64,000 bases of DNA from Metabacillus crassostreae (GCF_016908395.1 NZ_JAFBDU010000009.1:1-64000); one strand, 5' to 3'; positions 37,405 through 47,237 are shown, counted from the stretch's first letter. Notes: generated by a model not told the origin, from the letters alone. Numbers and translations: made by a program.

Positions 37405-37632
37405 TGAACAAAACTATTTAAGGTTGATTGGAGCGGAAGGTGTGAGACTCCTGCGGGAGCAGCGGGACAGGTGAGACCCCACAGGCGCTTGCGCTGAGGA
37501 AGCTCTCCGCCCGCCCCAAGGAAAAATCGTTTATTGAAAAGCCGGTAGTTTGGCTTTTTAATATTTTTCCCGCGGAAAGCGAGCAGCCTGTAGCGGAAAT
37601 CAGCCACCAAAATACTTGTTAAAGAGCTTTAA
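37405..37632 (+). repeat. Dispersed palindromic repeat, family 1, largest copy, with an insertion
   Basis: Begins GAACAAAACTATTTAAGG, runs through GAGCGGAAGGTGTGAGAC and CCCCACAGGCGCTTGCGC, and ends with GTAGCGGAAATCAGCCACC. Between CCGCCCC and CGCGGAAAGCGAG it carries about 53 extra bases (37518-37570) that form their own inverted repeat (GGAAAAAT...ATTTTTCC and AAAAGCC...GGCTTTT). Confidence 0.85.
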
Positions 37633-37752
37633 AAATAAACGCTGTTCAATATATTTAGTATACATATTTATGTAAGTTTATTTTAGGGATTTCAAAGAGA
37701 AACATTGCTTATACAATGTTGGTTACACCCCCAATAAGAAACCCTAAAATTG

Positions 37753-37935
37753 TCATTCCTTGTCTCTTTGTTCCAATCGCTCATCAACAGACGAATCTAC
37801 CTCATTAGATTTTTCTTTAGGCTTATTAACAGGATCAACTGTATGTTTATATTGATATGCTTTACTTGTTGTAAGAACACTCAAAATTAGAACTACCAAA
37901 ACAATAATAATCGATATAATAAAAACTACCTTCAC
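37753..37935 (-). CDS. ytzI: YtzI-like small membrane protein
   Basis: 60 residues: one N-terminal membrane helix (VVFIISIIIVLVVLILSVLT) and a charged tail with KAYQYKHTVDP. Length, tail motif and position near dps match B. subtilis YtzI as I recall it. GGGAGG lies before the ATG. Function unknown. Confidence 0.75.
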   Translation of the reverse strand: MKVVFIISIIIVLVVLILSVLTTSKAYQYKHTVDPVNKPKEKSNEVDSSVDERLEQRDKE

Positions 37936-38065
37936 GTTAAACCTCCCGTTGAATTGAAATTTTAACTGATATTGATTTCAGCTTTTAAAAATACTAAATC
38001 TCTACCATATATCTTAACATGAGTAAATTGATCTCGGTTTAAAAAGTTATGCAATAAAATATCAT

Positions 38066-38091
38066 GTTTTGTCACAAACTATACCGGGTAA
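38066..38091 (+). promoter_or_regulatory. Sigma-B type promoter of dps
   Basis: GTTTTG (38066-38071), 14-base spacer, GGGTAA (38086-38091). This is close to the sigma-B pattern GTTTAA-N12-15-GGGTAT. B. subtilis dps is a known member of the general stress regulon. Confidence 0.7.
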
Positions 38092-38122
38092 AGATAAGTA
38101 GAAGACAAGGGAGGAATTTAAT

Positions 38123-38563
38123 ATGTCAGAAAAATTAATTGCAACAGTAAATAAGCAGGTTGCTAACTGGACTGTACTTTATGTAAAACTACATAATTAC
38201 CATTGGTTTGTAAAAGGAAAGAACTTCTTCACGCTACATGAAAAGTTCGAAGAGTTTTACAATGAAGCAAATGTTCATATCGATGAACTAGCTGAACGTT
38301 TACTAGCACTTGAAGGCAAACCGGTTGCTACAATGAAAGAGTGTTTAGAATTAACGTCAATTAATGAAGCTGAAGGTAACGAAACAGCCGAGCAAATGGT
38401 TAAGAATGTATTTGATGACTTTAGCAAGGTAGCAGACGAGCTCAAGGAAGGTATGGATCTTGCAGCAGAAGTTGGCGACGAAACAACTGGTGATATGTTA
38501 TTAGCTATCCACCAAAGTCTAGAGAAGCATAACTGGATGTTAAAATCTTTCTTAGGAAAATAA
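38123..38563 (+). CDS. dps: Dps family DNA-protecting ferritin-like protein
   Basis: 146-residue Dps/MrgA-type protein that stores iron and binds DNA under stress. The ferroxidase motif is in [20 protein letters not shown] with downstream Asp/Glu ligands in [18 protein letters not shown] precedes the ATG. Same place as dps (ytkB) in B. subtilis. Confidence 0.95.
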   Translation: MSEKLIATVNKQVANWTVLYVKLHNYHWFVKGKNFFTLHEKFEEFYNEANVHIDELAERLLALEGKPVATMKECLELTSINEAEGNETAEQMVKNVFDDFSKVADELKEGMDLAAEVGDETTGDMLLAIHQSLEKHNWMLKSFLGK

Positions 38564-38570
38564 GTTTTCA

Positions 38571-38608
38571 TAAAAAACCGGGTGAAGAACAACCTTCACT
38601 CGGTTTCT
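38571..38608 (+). terminator. Terminator of dps
   Basis: AAACCGGGTGAAG pairs with CTTCACTCGGTTT around a short loop, followed by pyrimidine-rich sequence. Confidence 0.85.
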
Positions 38609-38716
38609 CTATGTACAGTTTTTCACAAAATGATTTATTGAAAATTAATGAAAAAGAAACCAAGGTACCTTTATGAAAGCGATGTTTTGTTCAGATAAGT
38701 TACTAGTTAACATAAA

Positions 38717-38932
38717 TTACAAAAACTCTTTTTCAGCAATCTCTTTAGTTATTTTATCAGAAATATACGGTGCTATTATTTCTTGTAATTCCTGAGTTGA
38801 CATACTTTGTATCCATTCAAGAATTTGTTCTTTATTTGTTTGGTGTAATATAGATTGTACATATGCAAAAACATCTTCTTCATCAGCTCGAAATCTACTT
38901 AAATCATCGTTAATAAACTGACTTTTTCCCAT
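38717..38932 (-). CDS. Small hypothetical protein (71 residues), possibly DUF6154
   Basis: Acidic soluble helical protein (FRADEEDVFAYVQSIL, EQILEWIQSMSTQELQEII, KITKEIAEKEFL). I start at ATG 38932, preceded by GGGAGGA; the open frame begins earlier without a site. DUF6154 is a tentative memory-based assignment. No function can be given. Confidence 0.7.
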   Translation of the reverse strand: MGKSQFINDDLSRFRADEEDVFAYVQSILHQTNKEQILEWIQSMSTQELQEIIAPYISDKITKEIAEKEFL

Positions 38933-39082
38933 CTGTATCCTCCCAGTAATCATCTATTTCCTTCCACATTATCACTATATTTTTTACAAAAATCTCATGA
39001 AATATTCCATTATAACTTAGCGCATAAACCGAATACTATAGGCAAACGCTAAAAAAAGGACGAAGAGAAGGAGCTGTCTTTT

Positions 39083-39415
39083 ATGAATAATGGAAAAAAA
39101 ACATACTATATAAATGTTGGTAGTGGTGAAATATCTCAATTAAGTACTGCATCACCATGGCATTTTAAAATAGAAGCATCAGATGATGAGATTATTACGT
39201 TAAGAGAATATTTTGATCAAGTATACTCTTCAGATATACAAGGTTTCCTTAGATCACATACACCATATATTCAATACCATTATGATCGTGAAAATGATGC
39301 AATAGATGACACGAACAAGCAAATTTATCGAATGATTTATGAGCTTGGAGATGAGGAAGCCAAAAACCATATTCGCACACAAGGATTGATCTCCAGAATA
39401 GACGAACAAGAATAA
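39083..39415 (+). CDS. Conserved-type hypothetical protein (110 residues)
   Basis: Soluble protein with no signal or membrane segment: an N-terminal KKTYYINVGSGEISQ, a middle FKIEASDDEIITLREYFDQV and a C-terminal IYELGDEEAKNHIRTQGLI. AGAAGGAG lies before the ATG. I recognise the pattern from Bacillus genomes but cannot name a function. It lies between dps and ytkD. Confidence 0.75.
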   Translation: MNNGKKTYYINVGSGEISQLSTASPWHFKIEASDDEIITLREYFDQVYSSDIQGFLRSHTPYIQYHYDRENDAIDDTNKQIYRMIYELGDEEAKNHIRTQGLISRIDEQE

Positions 39416-39483
39416 ACCTTATACAGAGCTTTAACATTGTGATAAGATTTTATTAGATTAGGAAGAAAATTGAGGGATTACTT

Positions 39484-39960
39484 ATGTACCGATTTACTGA
39501 TTATTATCACAATGAAGTTACCTTATCATTTGAGAGCTATCCATTTTCAAGTGATCCTAAGCATGTTTGGGTTGTTTGTCGATATGAAGATCAATGGTTA
39601 TTAACAGAGCATTCTGACCGAGGCTATGAATTTCCTGGTGGTAAGGTTGAGAAGGATGAAACGGCTGATGAAGCAGCAATTAGAGAAGTAAAAGAAGAAA
39701 CAGGTGGGATTGTTAAGAATTTAACTTATCTAGGACAGTATAAGGTTCAAGGTAAGGAAAAAGTAATCGTTAAAAATATTTATTTTGCAACGATTGAAAT
39801 CCTTGAAAAGCAGCAGCAATATTTTGAAACATTCGGACCAATTCTTCTCGAGAAAATTCCTAAAAACATCAAATATGATAAAAAATATAGCTTTATCATG
39901 AAAGATGATGTTTTATACCACAGCTTATTAGAAATTAATAAAAGATGGAATATTGAATAA
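39484..39960 (+). CDS. ytkD: Nucleoside triphosphatase YtkD (Nudix)
   Basis: 158-residue Nudix hydrolase. The complete box is GGKVEKDETADEAAIREVKE followed by ETGG (pattern G-x5-E-x7-RE-x2-E-E-x-G). B. subtilis YtkD hydrolyses (d)NTPs including 8-oxo-dGTP and prevents mutations from oxidised nucleotides. Position after dps matches that of B. subtilis. Confidence 0.92.
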   Translation: MYRFTDYYHNEVTLSFESYPFSSDPKHVWVVCRYEDQWLLTEHSDRGYEFPGGKVEKDETADEAAIREVKEETGGIVKNLTYLGQYKVQGKEKVIVKNIYFATIEILEKQQQYFETFGPILLEKIPKNIKYDKKYSFIMKDDVLYHSLLEINKRWNIE

Positions 39961-40020
39961 AAGAGGCAGCACCAGAATACCCTCATGATCAGAGGGTATG
40001 TGGTGTTAGCCTCTTTTTTC
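39960..40020. terminator. Bidirectional terminator between ytkD and ytlD
   Basis: AAAAGAGGC pairs with GCCTCTTTT at the outside, with a second hairpin (ATACCCTC/GAGGGTAT) inside. It overlaps the last codons of the convergent ytlD. Confidence 0.85.
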
Positions 40021-40821
40021 TGTTGTAATAAGTCTTTTTTCTAATAACTCTACCCCTTTATACATGATCGTCGCGAAAAAGGCGATGATGATTAAGCTTA
40101 GAAGTACTAATGTGAAATTAAAAACCTGAAAGCCATATATGATCATATATCCAAGTCCGTTAGCTGAGACAAGAAACTCCCCAACAATTACACCTACCCA
40201 TGATAAACCAACATTAACTTTTAATGTTGAAACTATTGTTGGATAAGATGCAGGAAGAATGACCTCCTTGAAGATTTGATTTTTCTTTGCATCAAAAGTA
40301 TGAAGCACCTTCACATAATTGTTATCTACCTCTCTAAATGCGGTGAATACGACAATGGTTGTGATGATAACAGAAATAATTGTTCCCATTGCAATGATAG
40401 ATACAAAACCTGGACCTAAGGCAACGATCAATATTGGACCAAGTGCTACTTTAGGCATGGCATTTAAAATGACTAAATATGGATCGAGAATTTTTGATAA
40501 TCTAAAGGACCACCATAATATTGCAGCAAGTACTGCTCCCAGTAGTGTGCCTAATATAAACCCTAGAACTGTTTCGAATAGTGTTACACCGATATGTGAT
40601 AAAAGAGTACCATCAGTTATTTTTGTAATAAAAAGATTCCATATCTTTGATGGTGAACTAAAAAGCAATGGATCAATCCAAGCTTTTTGGCCGGCAATTT
40701 CCCATAATCCAAAGAAACTAATGAAGATTAAAAACTGGTAGAAAAGTACCCAGTTTTTTTCTCGTTTTAAACCACTTTTATATTGCTTATGAAGAAGTTC
40801 AATGGCCTCATTCTGTTTCAT
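40006..40821 (-). CDS. ytlD: ABC transporter permease (YtlD, SsuC/TauC type)
   Basis: 271-residue inner-membrane permease of the nitrate/sulfonate/taurine type, with six helices and an EAA-like loop around [20 protein letters not shown] start at ATG 40821, which has AAGGAGG upstream and overlaps the end of ytlC by 14 bases. It forms a transporter with YtlC and YtlA; the substrate is not known, thiamine precursors being one possibility for NMT1/THI5-like systems. Confidence 0.88.
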   Translation of the reverse strand: MKQNEAIELLHKQYKSGLKREKNWVLFYQFLIFISFFGLWEIAGQKAWIDPLLFSSPSKIWNLFITKITDGTLLSHIGVTLFETVLGFILGTLLGAVLAAILWWSFRLSKILDPYLVILNAMPKVALGPILIVALGPGFVSIIAMGTIISVIITTIVVFTAFREVDNNYVKVLHTFDAKKNQIFKEVILPASYPTIVSTLKVNVGLSWVGVIVGEFLVSANGLGYMIIYGFQVFNFTLVLLSLIIIAFFATIMYKGVELLEKRLITTEKRG

Positions 40822-41578
40822 ATTGATCAACCTCCTTCCATATTTGTTGAAAGAGAGTGTTATATAATGGGTGCTGTCTTGCTTGAAATGGTGAAAGCTC
40901 TCTAATTTCCTTTGGTACAAGATACGTTCTGTTTACTTTACCTGGTCTTGCTGAGAATACAAAGATTCGATCACTCATTGCAATGGCTTCACCAATATCA
41001 TGTGTGACAAGCAGAGCTGTTTTTTTGTATTTCTTTAAAGTTTGAACAACTAAATCCTCTAGCATTAATTTGGTTTGATAATCTAATGCGGAAAAAGGTT
41101 CATCAAGTAATAATATCTTAGGATTAGTTGCAAGAGTTCTTACTAAAGCAGCTCGTTGTCTCATTCCACCAGATAGCTGACTAGGGTACAGTTTTTCAAC
41201 ATTATCTAGTCCCATATCCTTCAACATTTGCATTGTTGCTGCAGTTGTTTGTGGGCTTTTTTGTCCAGTAATCTTAAGACCAATAGTTACATTTTCATCA
41301 ATTGTCTTCCAAGGAAATAAATAATCTTGTTGAAGCATATAGCCGATCATCGTATCTGGTTTGATGATTTGTTTATCAGCTATTTTCACTACACCTTCAA
41401 TAGGTTTAATTAACCCGGCTATAATCGATAATAACGTGGTTTTTCCACAGCCACTTGGGCCTAGGAAGGAAATAAACTCGCCTTCCTCGACAGCAAGATG
41501 AACGTCCTCTAAAGCAACAGTTGCTGATTCTTTTGTTAAGTAAATATGATGAACATTCTCAACTGTTAAAAATGACAT
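40808..41578 (-). CDS. ytlC: ABC transporter ATP-binding protein (YtlC)
   Basis: 256-residue ATPase: Walker [10 protein letters not shown], signature LSGGMRQR, Walker [11 protein letters not shown] and switch His in VTHDIGEA. SsuB/TauB-type. It lies 15 bases after ytlA. Confidence 0.93.
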   Translation of the reverse strand: MSFLTVENVHHIYLTKESATVALEDVHLAVEEGEFISFLGPSGCGKTTLLSIIAGLIKPIEGVVKIADKQIIKPDTMIGYMLQQDYLFPWKTIDENVTIGLKITGQKSPQTTAATMQMLKDMGLDNVEKLYPSQLSGGMRQRAALVRTLATNPKILLLDEPFSALDYQTKLMLEDLVVQTLKKYKKTALLVTHDIGEAIAMSDRIFVFSARPGKVNRTYLVPKEIRELSPFQARQHPLYNTLFQQIWKEVDQYETE

Positions 41579-41593
41579 AGGTGTTCCTCCTAA

Positions 41594-42580
41594 CTACTCG
41601 ATCACTTCTTTGGCAAGATCTGTATTAACAAGTGTGTTATAATCAATACGCTTTGGTAACTCTCCTGCTTCGTCCATGATATTCTGTAGGTTATTCCACT
41701 CATCTTCATCTAAAATTGGATCAGTGGCAAACGAGCCCTGTTCTTTGTAACGATTTACGACTGTTTCAATTAGATCTATTTCTGTATCTTCGAACTGAGG
41801 AGCAATAGATTTAGCAATTTCTGAGACTTCTTTTTCTTCAACCCATTTTTGCGCTTTATAGATTGCAGCTGTAAACTTCTTAGCAGACTCTTCATTTTCA
41901 ATCAAAAACCTATTTTTACTCATGAATGTTGTATATGGAATCATACCGGATTCAGTACCGAATGAAGCGACAATATGACCAGTTCCCTCTTTTTCGAATA
42001 CACTAGCAGTTGGTTCAAAAAGTTGAACAAAATCACCAGTACCTGAAGCAAAGGCGCTTGGAATGTTAGCGAAGTCAACATTTTGAATAAGCTCCAAGTC
42101 ATTTTGTGGATCGATATTATGTTTTTTAAGAACAAATTCCCCTGCCATTTGCGGCATGCCGCCTTTTCGTTGACCTAAAAATGTGCTGCCTTTTAGTTGA
42201 TCCCATTCAAAATTGTCAATCTTCTCGCGACTTACTAGGAAAGTACCATCTGTTTGAGTTAATTGAGCAAAGTTAATAATAGAATCACTAGATCCTTGTG
42301 CTTCAACATAGATGGATGTTTCAGATCCAACAAGGGCTATATCAGCTCCATCAGATAGTAGAGCTGTCATTGTTTTATCTCCACCCCAAGTTGTTGTTAA
42401 TTCAACATCAAGTCCTTCTTCTTCAAAAAAGCCCTCTTCCATAGCTACATATAACGGGGTATAGAAAATAGAGTGGGTAACTTCAGCTAATCTAATTTTT
42501 TCAACCTTGTTTTGATTACAAGCTGAAAGTGGTAAAACAATAAGTAGCGTTACAGATAATAAGTACAGCCATTTTTTCAT
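41594..42580 (-). CDS. ytlA: ABC transporter substrate-binding lipoprotein (YtlA, NMT1/THI5-like)
   Basis: 328-residue lipoprotein with signal MKKWLYLLSVTLLIVL and lipobox LSAC. The family pattern AEVTHSIFYTPLYVAMEEGF is present at the N-terminal end of the mature protein. No TPP riboswitch is visible in the 195 bases upstream, so regulation by thiamine is not supported by the sequence. Confidence 0.9.
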   Translation of the reverse strand: MKKWLYLLSVTLLIVLPLSACNQNKVEKIRLAEVTHSIFYTPLYVAMEEGFFEEEGLDVELTTTWGGDKTMTALLSDGADIALVGSETSIYVEAQGSSDSIINFAQLTQTDGTFLVSREKIDNFEWDQLKGSTFLGQRKGGMPQMAGEFVLKKHNIDPQNDLELIQNVDFANIPSAFASGTGDFVQLFEPTASVFEKEGTGHIVASFGTESGMIPYTTFMSKNRFLIENEESAKKFTAAIYKAQKWVEEKEVSEIAKSIAPQFEDTEIDLIETVVNRYKEQGSFATDPILDEDEWNNLQNIMDEAGELPKRIDYNTLVNTDLAKEVIE

Positions 42581-42775
42581 TACCTTTGACCTCCCAGATG
42601 CATAGCATCATAATGTTTGTAAAATCTTAAAATAACTTGTAGTACTTTGATAATATGAGTAGAATATTTTTTTGATCTAAGTTAAAATATGTTATTTTAT
42701 AAAAATGTGTGAATGCCTATTATGATGTTATCGTTATCATATTTTAAATGTCTGTGAAGAGAGTGTGATTCTGCA

Positions 42776-43555
42776 ATGAATGGAAAAATAGTAAGTAAAA
42801 TCAAATTTCCATCACCTAATCCAAATATTCGGCTATGGATTGTGACATATCTTTCAAATAAGTTAAAAGTAAAAGGGTTGTTAGCTGAACCTATAGAGCA
42901 GGGAAGCTACGATGGTTTTTTATATTTACGAGGTGGTATTAAAAATGTTGGAAAGGTAAGAGTAGGACGTATTGTTCAGTTTGCATCAGAGGGTTTTGTT
43001 GTAATGGCACCCTTTTATCGAGGAAATCAAGGTGGAGAGGGTAATGAAGATTTTGCTGGTGATGATCGATTTGATGCAATTGCTGCATTAGAAATATTGA
43101 AAAAGCATCAAATGGTTAAACCACAGCGTATTCATGTTTTCGGCTTCTCAAGGGGCGGTGTTATGGCTCTATTAGCAGGTATTGTCTCAGAGGAGGTTCG
43201 CTCGATAGTTACATGGGGCGGTGTTTCTGATATGTTTCTAACATATTTAGAGAGAGTAGACTTACGCAAGATGATGAAAAGAGTAATTGGGGGATCACCA
43301 ACAAAATTTCCAAAACGCTATGTATGGAGAACACCTCTTTACGAGCTGGAAAAACTTAATTGTTCAGTTCTAATCATTCATGGAGTAAGAGACAAAAATG
43401 TTTCCGTTGAACATGCGTACCGCCTTGAAAAAAGATTAAAAGATCTTCAGAAGCCTGTGGAAAGCTGGTATTTTCAAGAATTCACACATTATTTCCCTCC
43501 AGCTATTAATCGGGAAACGGTACATAAGCTCTGCAATTGGATGAAAAATCAGTAA
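42776..43555 (+). CDS. ytmA: Alpha/beta hydrolase, S9-like peptidase family (YtmA)
   Basis: 259 residues. Nucleophile elbow GFSRGGVMALL, a His in FTHYFPP near the end, and Asp in HGVRDKNVSVEHA complete the triad. It resembles prolyl oligopeptidase-type hydrolases (YtmA of B. subtilis). Substrate unknown. Divergent from ytlA. Confidence 0.88.
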   Translation: MNGKIVSKIKFPSPNPNIRLWIVTYLSNKLKVKGLLAEPIEQGSYDGFLYLRGGIKNVGKVRVGRIVQFASEGFVVMAPFYRGNQGGEGNEDFAGDDRFDAIAALEILKKHQMVKPQRIHVFGFSRGGVMALLAGIVSEEVRSIVTWGGVSDMFLTYLERVDLRKMMKRVIGGSPTKFPKRYVWRTPLYELEKLNCSVLIIHGVRDKNVSVEHAYRLEKRLKDLQKPVESWYFQEFTHYFPPAINRETVHKLCNWMKNQ

Positions 43556-43626
43556 CATTTTCTAAAATAGGACAAGGGTGGTATGATGAAGATATAAAAA
43601 ACTTGTCATAATAAGGAGGTTTCTTT

Positions 43627-43869
43627 ATGGGAATGCCTGTTGAATTTAATACAATGATCGTAACTAAAGGAAAAGAACAGCGTATAGCAGAAAATACGTT
43701 TCAATTAACAAAAGATGGCTTTAGAATTTATCCTATTGATATTCCAATTGAAGTCCGTAAAACAAAAACTGGTGAAGTAACAGGAGAAGCAATAGTAGAA
43801 AAGCTCCAACTGTCAGAAAACCAAACAATGATCACATATAAATTAATCAATTTGAATTCTACAAATTAA
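43627..43869 (+). CDS. ytmB: DUF2584 family protein (YtmB)
   Basis: 80 residues with strands such as FNTMIVTKGKEQRI and GFRIYPIDIPIEV. AAGGAGG lies before the ATG. Small conserved Bacillus protein, function unknown; always near ytmA and pckA. Confidence 0.85.
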   Translation: MGMPVEFNTMIVTKGKEQRIAENTFQLTKDGFRIYPIDIPIEVRKTKTGEVTGEAIVEKLQLSENQTMITYKLINLNSTN

Positions 43870-44020
43870 TTTTGAATTTGCAGATACAATGAAATCATGC
43901 ATGTAAATTGTTGATGGTTAATATTGGATAGGTAATTGGTGATTGTGTAGACACAATTTGAAGGTAAAGAAATGATAGAATGTATAAATCAATTACATCC
44001 TTTAAAAGAGGTATAGTGAT

Positions 44021-44062
44021 GGCTGATTTCCGCTCCAATCAACCTTAAATAGTTTTGTCCAT
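44021..44062 (-). repeat. Collapsed family-1 repeat (left and right ends joined)
   Basis: Reverse complement: left end GGACAAAACTATTTAAGG through TTGATTGGAGCGG joins directly to AAATCAGCCA, the right end of the copy at 37405. In that full copy both junctions carry AGCGGAA, so deletion between these direct repeats explains the structure. Confidence 0.75.
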
Positions 44063-44098
44063 TAACCTTTTAAAATGAAAGTATGTATGAAGCAAATA

Positions 44099-44137
44099 AA
44101 AACCGCTGTTGTATCAAATCAACAGCGGTTTTTTATG
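44099..44137 (+). terminator. Terminator-like hairpin
   Basis: AACCGCTGTTG pairs with CAACAGCGGTT, followed by TTTT. Probably the terminator of ytmB read-through on the plus strand. Confidence 0.8.
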
Positions 44138-44663
44138 TGGTTATTTGTTAGCTTCCCTTATATTCTCAATCGTGATAAAACATAGATTATTTTATTTGAG
44201 ATTCTAATTTGAACCTCAAATCTATTTTGTATTTAATGCTAAGGTAGCTGACTAAGTTTCCTATCATTATAAATTCTACATGCACAATATCAGTTATTCT
44301 TGCACTGTAGATGTGTACTAATGTGTTTTGAAAAATATAATTACAATTTAATAATTCATTTTATAAATATTCATAATTTGATTTTCAAAGTAATTTGGTG
44401 AAGAAATAGTATATCATCAAAGTTTGAAATGATTACCTATCAGAAATCAATCAGGATATTCTATATAAAACTATCACATTGGGACTACCTTCAACTTAAA
44501 AATTGTAATTAATATAAAACAAACTAACATAAGTATTTAAGCTAATGATAAACCCTAATTATAAGATAATATTTCATTTAATCATTCGCTTAATAGTTCG
44601 GGTTTTTGTTTGCCGTTTACAATAGATTTTACGATTTTGCGTACACTATTTTTAAGAAGCAGT

Positions 44664-44812
44664 GTAATGGAGCGGAAGACATTTGACTCCTGCGGGTGCA
44701 GAGGAAAGGCTAAGACCCCACAGGCGCTTGCGTCGAGGAGGCTTAGCTTCCTCCCCGCGGAAAGCAAATATCTGCAGCGCAATGAAACGAACTTGTTTCT
44801 TTCAACTTAACT
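44664..44812 (+). repeat. Dispersed palindromic repeat, family 2
   Basis: Starts AATGGAGCGGAAGACATTTG, contains CCCCACAGGCGCTTGCG and ends CTGCAGCGCAATGAAACGAA. In reverse orientation it is collinear with the copy at 56704-56834; it serves as the reference for the inverted core at 12670-12832. Confidence 0.85.
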
Positions 44813-44880
44813 GATTTAGATTTATTTGTCTTTTTGCATAATTTCTTTAATAATGTCCCAGTTTTTAAACATGAGTGATT

Positions 44881-46476
44881 TTAATATTGTATAGGTCCAC
44901 CTAATTTTTCTATGGTTGGAGAAACATTCTTAAACTTCTTAAAATTATCTTTAAACTCTGTAGCCAATTCCTTTGCCTTTTTTAAATAGTCTTCCTGTGA
45001 ACTCCATGTTTTCTGTGGCTGTAGGACATCATCAGGAACACCTGGAACATGAATAGGAATATTAAGACCGAATACTTCGTCTTTAATTGTTTCAATATGA
45101 TCAAGGTCACCTTCAACAGCAGCCTGAACCATTGCTCTTGTATACTGTAATTTCATCCGTTCACCAACACCATATACACCACCAGTCCAGCCTGTGTTAA
45201 CTAGAAAGACTTGAACCTCATGTTCATCTATTTTCTGCCCAAGCATATTAGCGTACACTGTTGCAGGAAGTGGTAGAAATGGAGAACCAAAGCATGTTGA
45301 AAATGTTGCTTCAGGTGCAGTGACCCCACGTTCAGTTCCAGCTAGTTTACTAGTATAACCACTTAAAAAGTGATACATTGCTTGTTCTCGCAACAATTTA
45401 CTTATAGGAGGGATAACACCAAAAGCGTCAGCCGTTAAATAAATAATTGTTTGTGGATGTCCGGCAATACTAGGAATAATGATTTTGTCTAGTGCAGATA
45501 ATGAATAAGCGGCACGCGTATTTTCAGTATAAAGTGAGTTACTATAGTCCGCTTCTCTAGTATCAGGATCTAACACAACATTTTCTAGTACAGATCCATA
45601 GCGAATCGCATTAAAAATTTGTGGCTCTTTATCTTCTGTTAAATTAATGCACTTAGCATAACAACCACCTTCAATATTAAAAATACCAGAAGTAGACCAG
45701 CCATGCTCATCATCCCCAATTAAGCGGCGATTAGGGTCTGCTGATAAAGTGGTTTTTCCTGTGCCAGATAAACCAAAAAATAATGCAACATCACCTTCAA
45801 ACCCAACATTTGCAGAGCAATGCATTGGTAGAATATTGTTGTCAGGTAATAATAAATTCATTACTGAAAAAACAGATTTTTTCATTTCTCCTGCATATTC
45901 AGTTCCTCCGATTAAGATTGTTCTTTTTTCAAAGGAAATAATAATAAAAGTTTCAGAATTAGTACCATCAATCTCAGGATCTGCTTTAAAATTTGGAGCT
46001 GATATTATTGTAAAAGGCTTTTCTTTTGATTCAGTATTTTGGTTGTTTCCTTCTATAAAGAGCTGTCCGGCGAATAAGTTATGCCATGCAAACTCATTGA
46101 TTACTTTTAGTGGTAGCTGAAAACGGCTGTCTGCTCCAGCAAATCCGTTAAAGATGAAAAATTCATCACGGCTTTTCAAGTATTCTGTAACCTTGCTATA
46201 TAAACGATCAAAAACTTCTTCTGAAATAGGTTGATTTGTAGATCCCCAATTAATTCTATTAGCTATTGAACGTTCTTTCACTATGAATTTGTCTTTGGGA
46301 GATCTTCCTGTGTAGGCACCAGTAGTTGCGCGGATAGCTCCAGTTGAAGTTAAAATGCCTTCTTTCCGCTCTAAAACTTTTTCGACCAGCTGAGATACTG
46401 ATAAATTATGTTTTGCGTTGTTTCCTTTAATAAGTGTCTCAAGCTCATTGATTGTCTCTGCAATATTCATCCCCAT
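44881..46476 (-). CDS. pckA: Phosphoenolpyruvate carboxykinase (ATP) PckA
   Basis: Makes phosphoenolpyruvate from oxaloacetate and ATP in gluconeogenesis. 531 residues with phosphate-binding loop [22 protein letters not shown], and [12 protein letters not shown]. Two in-frame ATG codons (46476 and 46470) follow AAGGTAGG; spacing allows either. It is divergent from metK, as in B. subtilis. Confidence 0.96.
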   Translation of the reverse strand: MGMNIAETINELETLIKGNNAKHNLSVSQLVEKVLERKEGILTSTGAIRATTGAYTGRSPKDKFIVKERSIANRINWGSTNQPISEEVFDRLYSKVTEYLKSRDEFFIFNGFAGADSRFQLPLKVINEFAWHNLFAGQLFIEGNNQNTESKEKPFTIISAPNFKADPEIDGTNSETFIIISFEKRTILIGGTEYAGEMKKSVFSVMNLLLPDNNILPMHCSANVGFEGDVALFFGLSGTGKTTLSADPNRRLIGDDEHGWSTSGIFNIEGGCYAKCINLTEDKEPQIFNAIRYGSVLENVVLDPDTREADYSNSLYTENTRAAYSLSALDKIIIPSIAGHPQTIIYLTADAFGVIPPISKLLREQAMYHFLSGYTSKLAGTERGVTAPEATFSTCFGSPFLPLPATVYANMLGQKIDEHEVQVFLVNTGWTGGVYGVGERMKLQYTRAMVQAAVEGDLDHIETIKDEVFGLNIPIHVPGVPDDVLQPQKTWSSQEDYLKKAKELATEFKDNFKKFKNVSPTIEKLGGPIQY

Positions 46477-46672
46477 TACCTACCTTTTTCTAAATAATCA
46501 GAAGTTATAGTGTTACATCATGCATTTTTAATAGTATAACACATTAATATTATTAAAACATACTACTTGTGAAAGTTTTTATGTAAGAGTTTTCACTTTT
46601 TTATAACTATTTTTATTTAAATTGGGAAGAATATAATTTAGTTACACTTTGGATTATTTTAATATCTATGTA

Positions 46673-46711
46673 ATGCCTGTAACGCAAATCAACAACAATG
46701 TTTAACAGCAC
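46673..46711 (+). repeat. Right-end fragment of the family-1 repeat
   Basis: ATGCCTGTAACGCAAATCAA followed by CAACAATGTTTAACAGCACC matches the right end of the copy at 30541-30698. It lies just upstream of the metK promoter, with the remainder of the element absent. Confidence 0.65.
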
Positions 46712-46753
46712 CAAATTAAAAGAAATAATGTATGCAAGGCTTGTCGTTTTTTG

Positions 46754-46782
46754 TTGACACCAGTAGGTTAGTACGCTATGAT
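46754..46782 (+). promoter_or_regulatory. Sigma-A promoter of metK
   Basis: TTGACA at 46754-46759, exactly 17 bases, TATGAT at 46777-46782. Transcription would start about 10 bases before the S-box aptamer. Confidence 0.9.
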
Positions 46783-46799
46783 ATGTCCTTGAACGGATT

Positions 46800-46977
46800 C
46801 TCTTATCCCGAGCTGGTGGAGGGACAGGCCCGATGAAACCCAGCAACCTGCTATCAAAGGAAAGCGATGAGTGCGCGATTAATTGAAATGCTTCAAATTA
46901 AGGCGCAATCAATTATTATATTTTCCGATGCAAAGGTGCTAACCTGAAGCAAGGTGCAAACCCTTGATCGATAAGAG
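46800..46977 (+). ncRNA. SAM-I (S-box) riboswitch controlling metK
   Basis: The conserved S-box core is visible: closing helix CTCTTAT (46800-46806) with ATAAGAG (46971-46977), GGTGGAGGGACAGGCCCGAT, GAAACCCAGCAACC, and GGTGCTAACC. SAM binding favours the terminator that follows. The aptamer is about 178 bases, longer than usual, because one arm contains an extra hairpin (TGCGC...GCGCA around TTGAA-ATGC-TTCAA). Confidence 0.95.
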
Positions 46978-46997
46978 CGAAAGGCGATGAACGATTA

Positions 46998-47029
46998 CAA
47001 ACCTTTCCTCATGTGGGAAAGGTTTTTTT
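46998..47029 (+). terminator. Riboswitch terminator of metK
   Basis: AAACCTTTCC pairs with GGAAAGGTTT, six-base loop, followed by T residues. Expression platform of the S-box. Confidence 0.92.
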
Positions 47030-47237
47030 GATAACAGAAACAGTACTTCTTCATTAGAGTTTTACCAGGACAAGCATGTGGTAAAGGTACATAATACTTC
47101 TGTTCACAAAACATGCCAACGTGATTCTTTAAAGATAGTGTTCAACCATGAAAAACCTATTTTTTTGGTGAGAACATACTTAGGGAAGAGTTCCGGATCA
47201 AAACATGAAAAAGAAATATGAGGAGGAAGCATTAATT

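Larger units (their letters stand above)
36979..37752. other. Gap with terminator and large palindromic repeat
   Basis: 774 bases with no gene: terminator at 37058-37102, AT-rich sequence, and a family-1 repeat at 37405-37632. Open frames crossing the repeat lack start signals. Confidence 0.65.
43870..44880. other. Gap ytmB-pckA with two repeats and a hairpin
   Basis: About 1 kb without a gene. It contains a collapsed repeat (44021-44062), a terminator-like hairpin (44099-44137), 500 AT-rich bases with nothing I can name, and a family-2 repeat (44664-44812). Confidence 0.65.

Noticed and set aside
42581-42775. TPP riboswitch before ytlA
   Set aside because: The expected THI-box core motifs are absent, so thiamine control is not claimed.
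44582-44810. Open frames on both strands through the family-2 repeat (also 56571-56828 and 37392-37610)
   Set aside because: Palindromic GC-rich repeats give similar peptides (for example SCGCRGKA/VKTPQA) at each copy. They are frames of the repeat, not genes.
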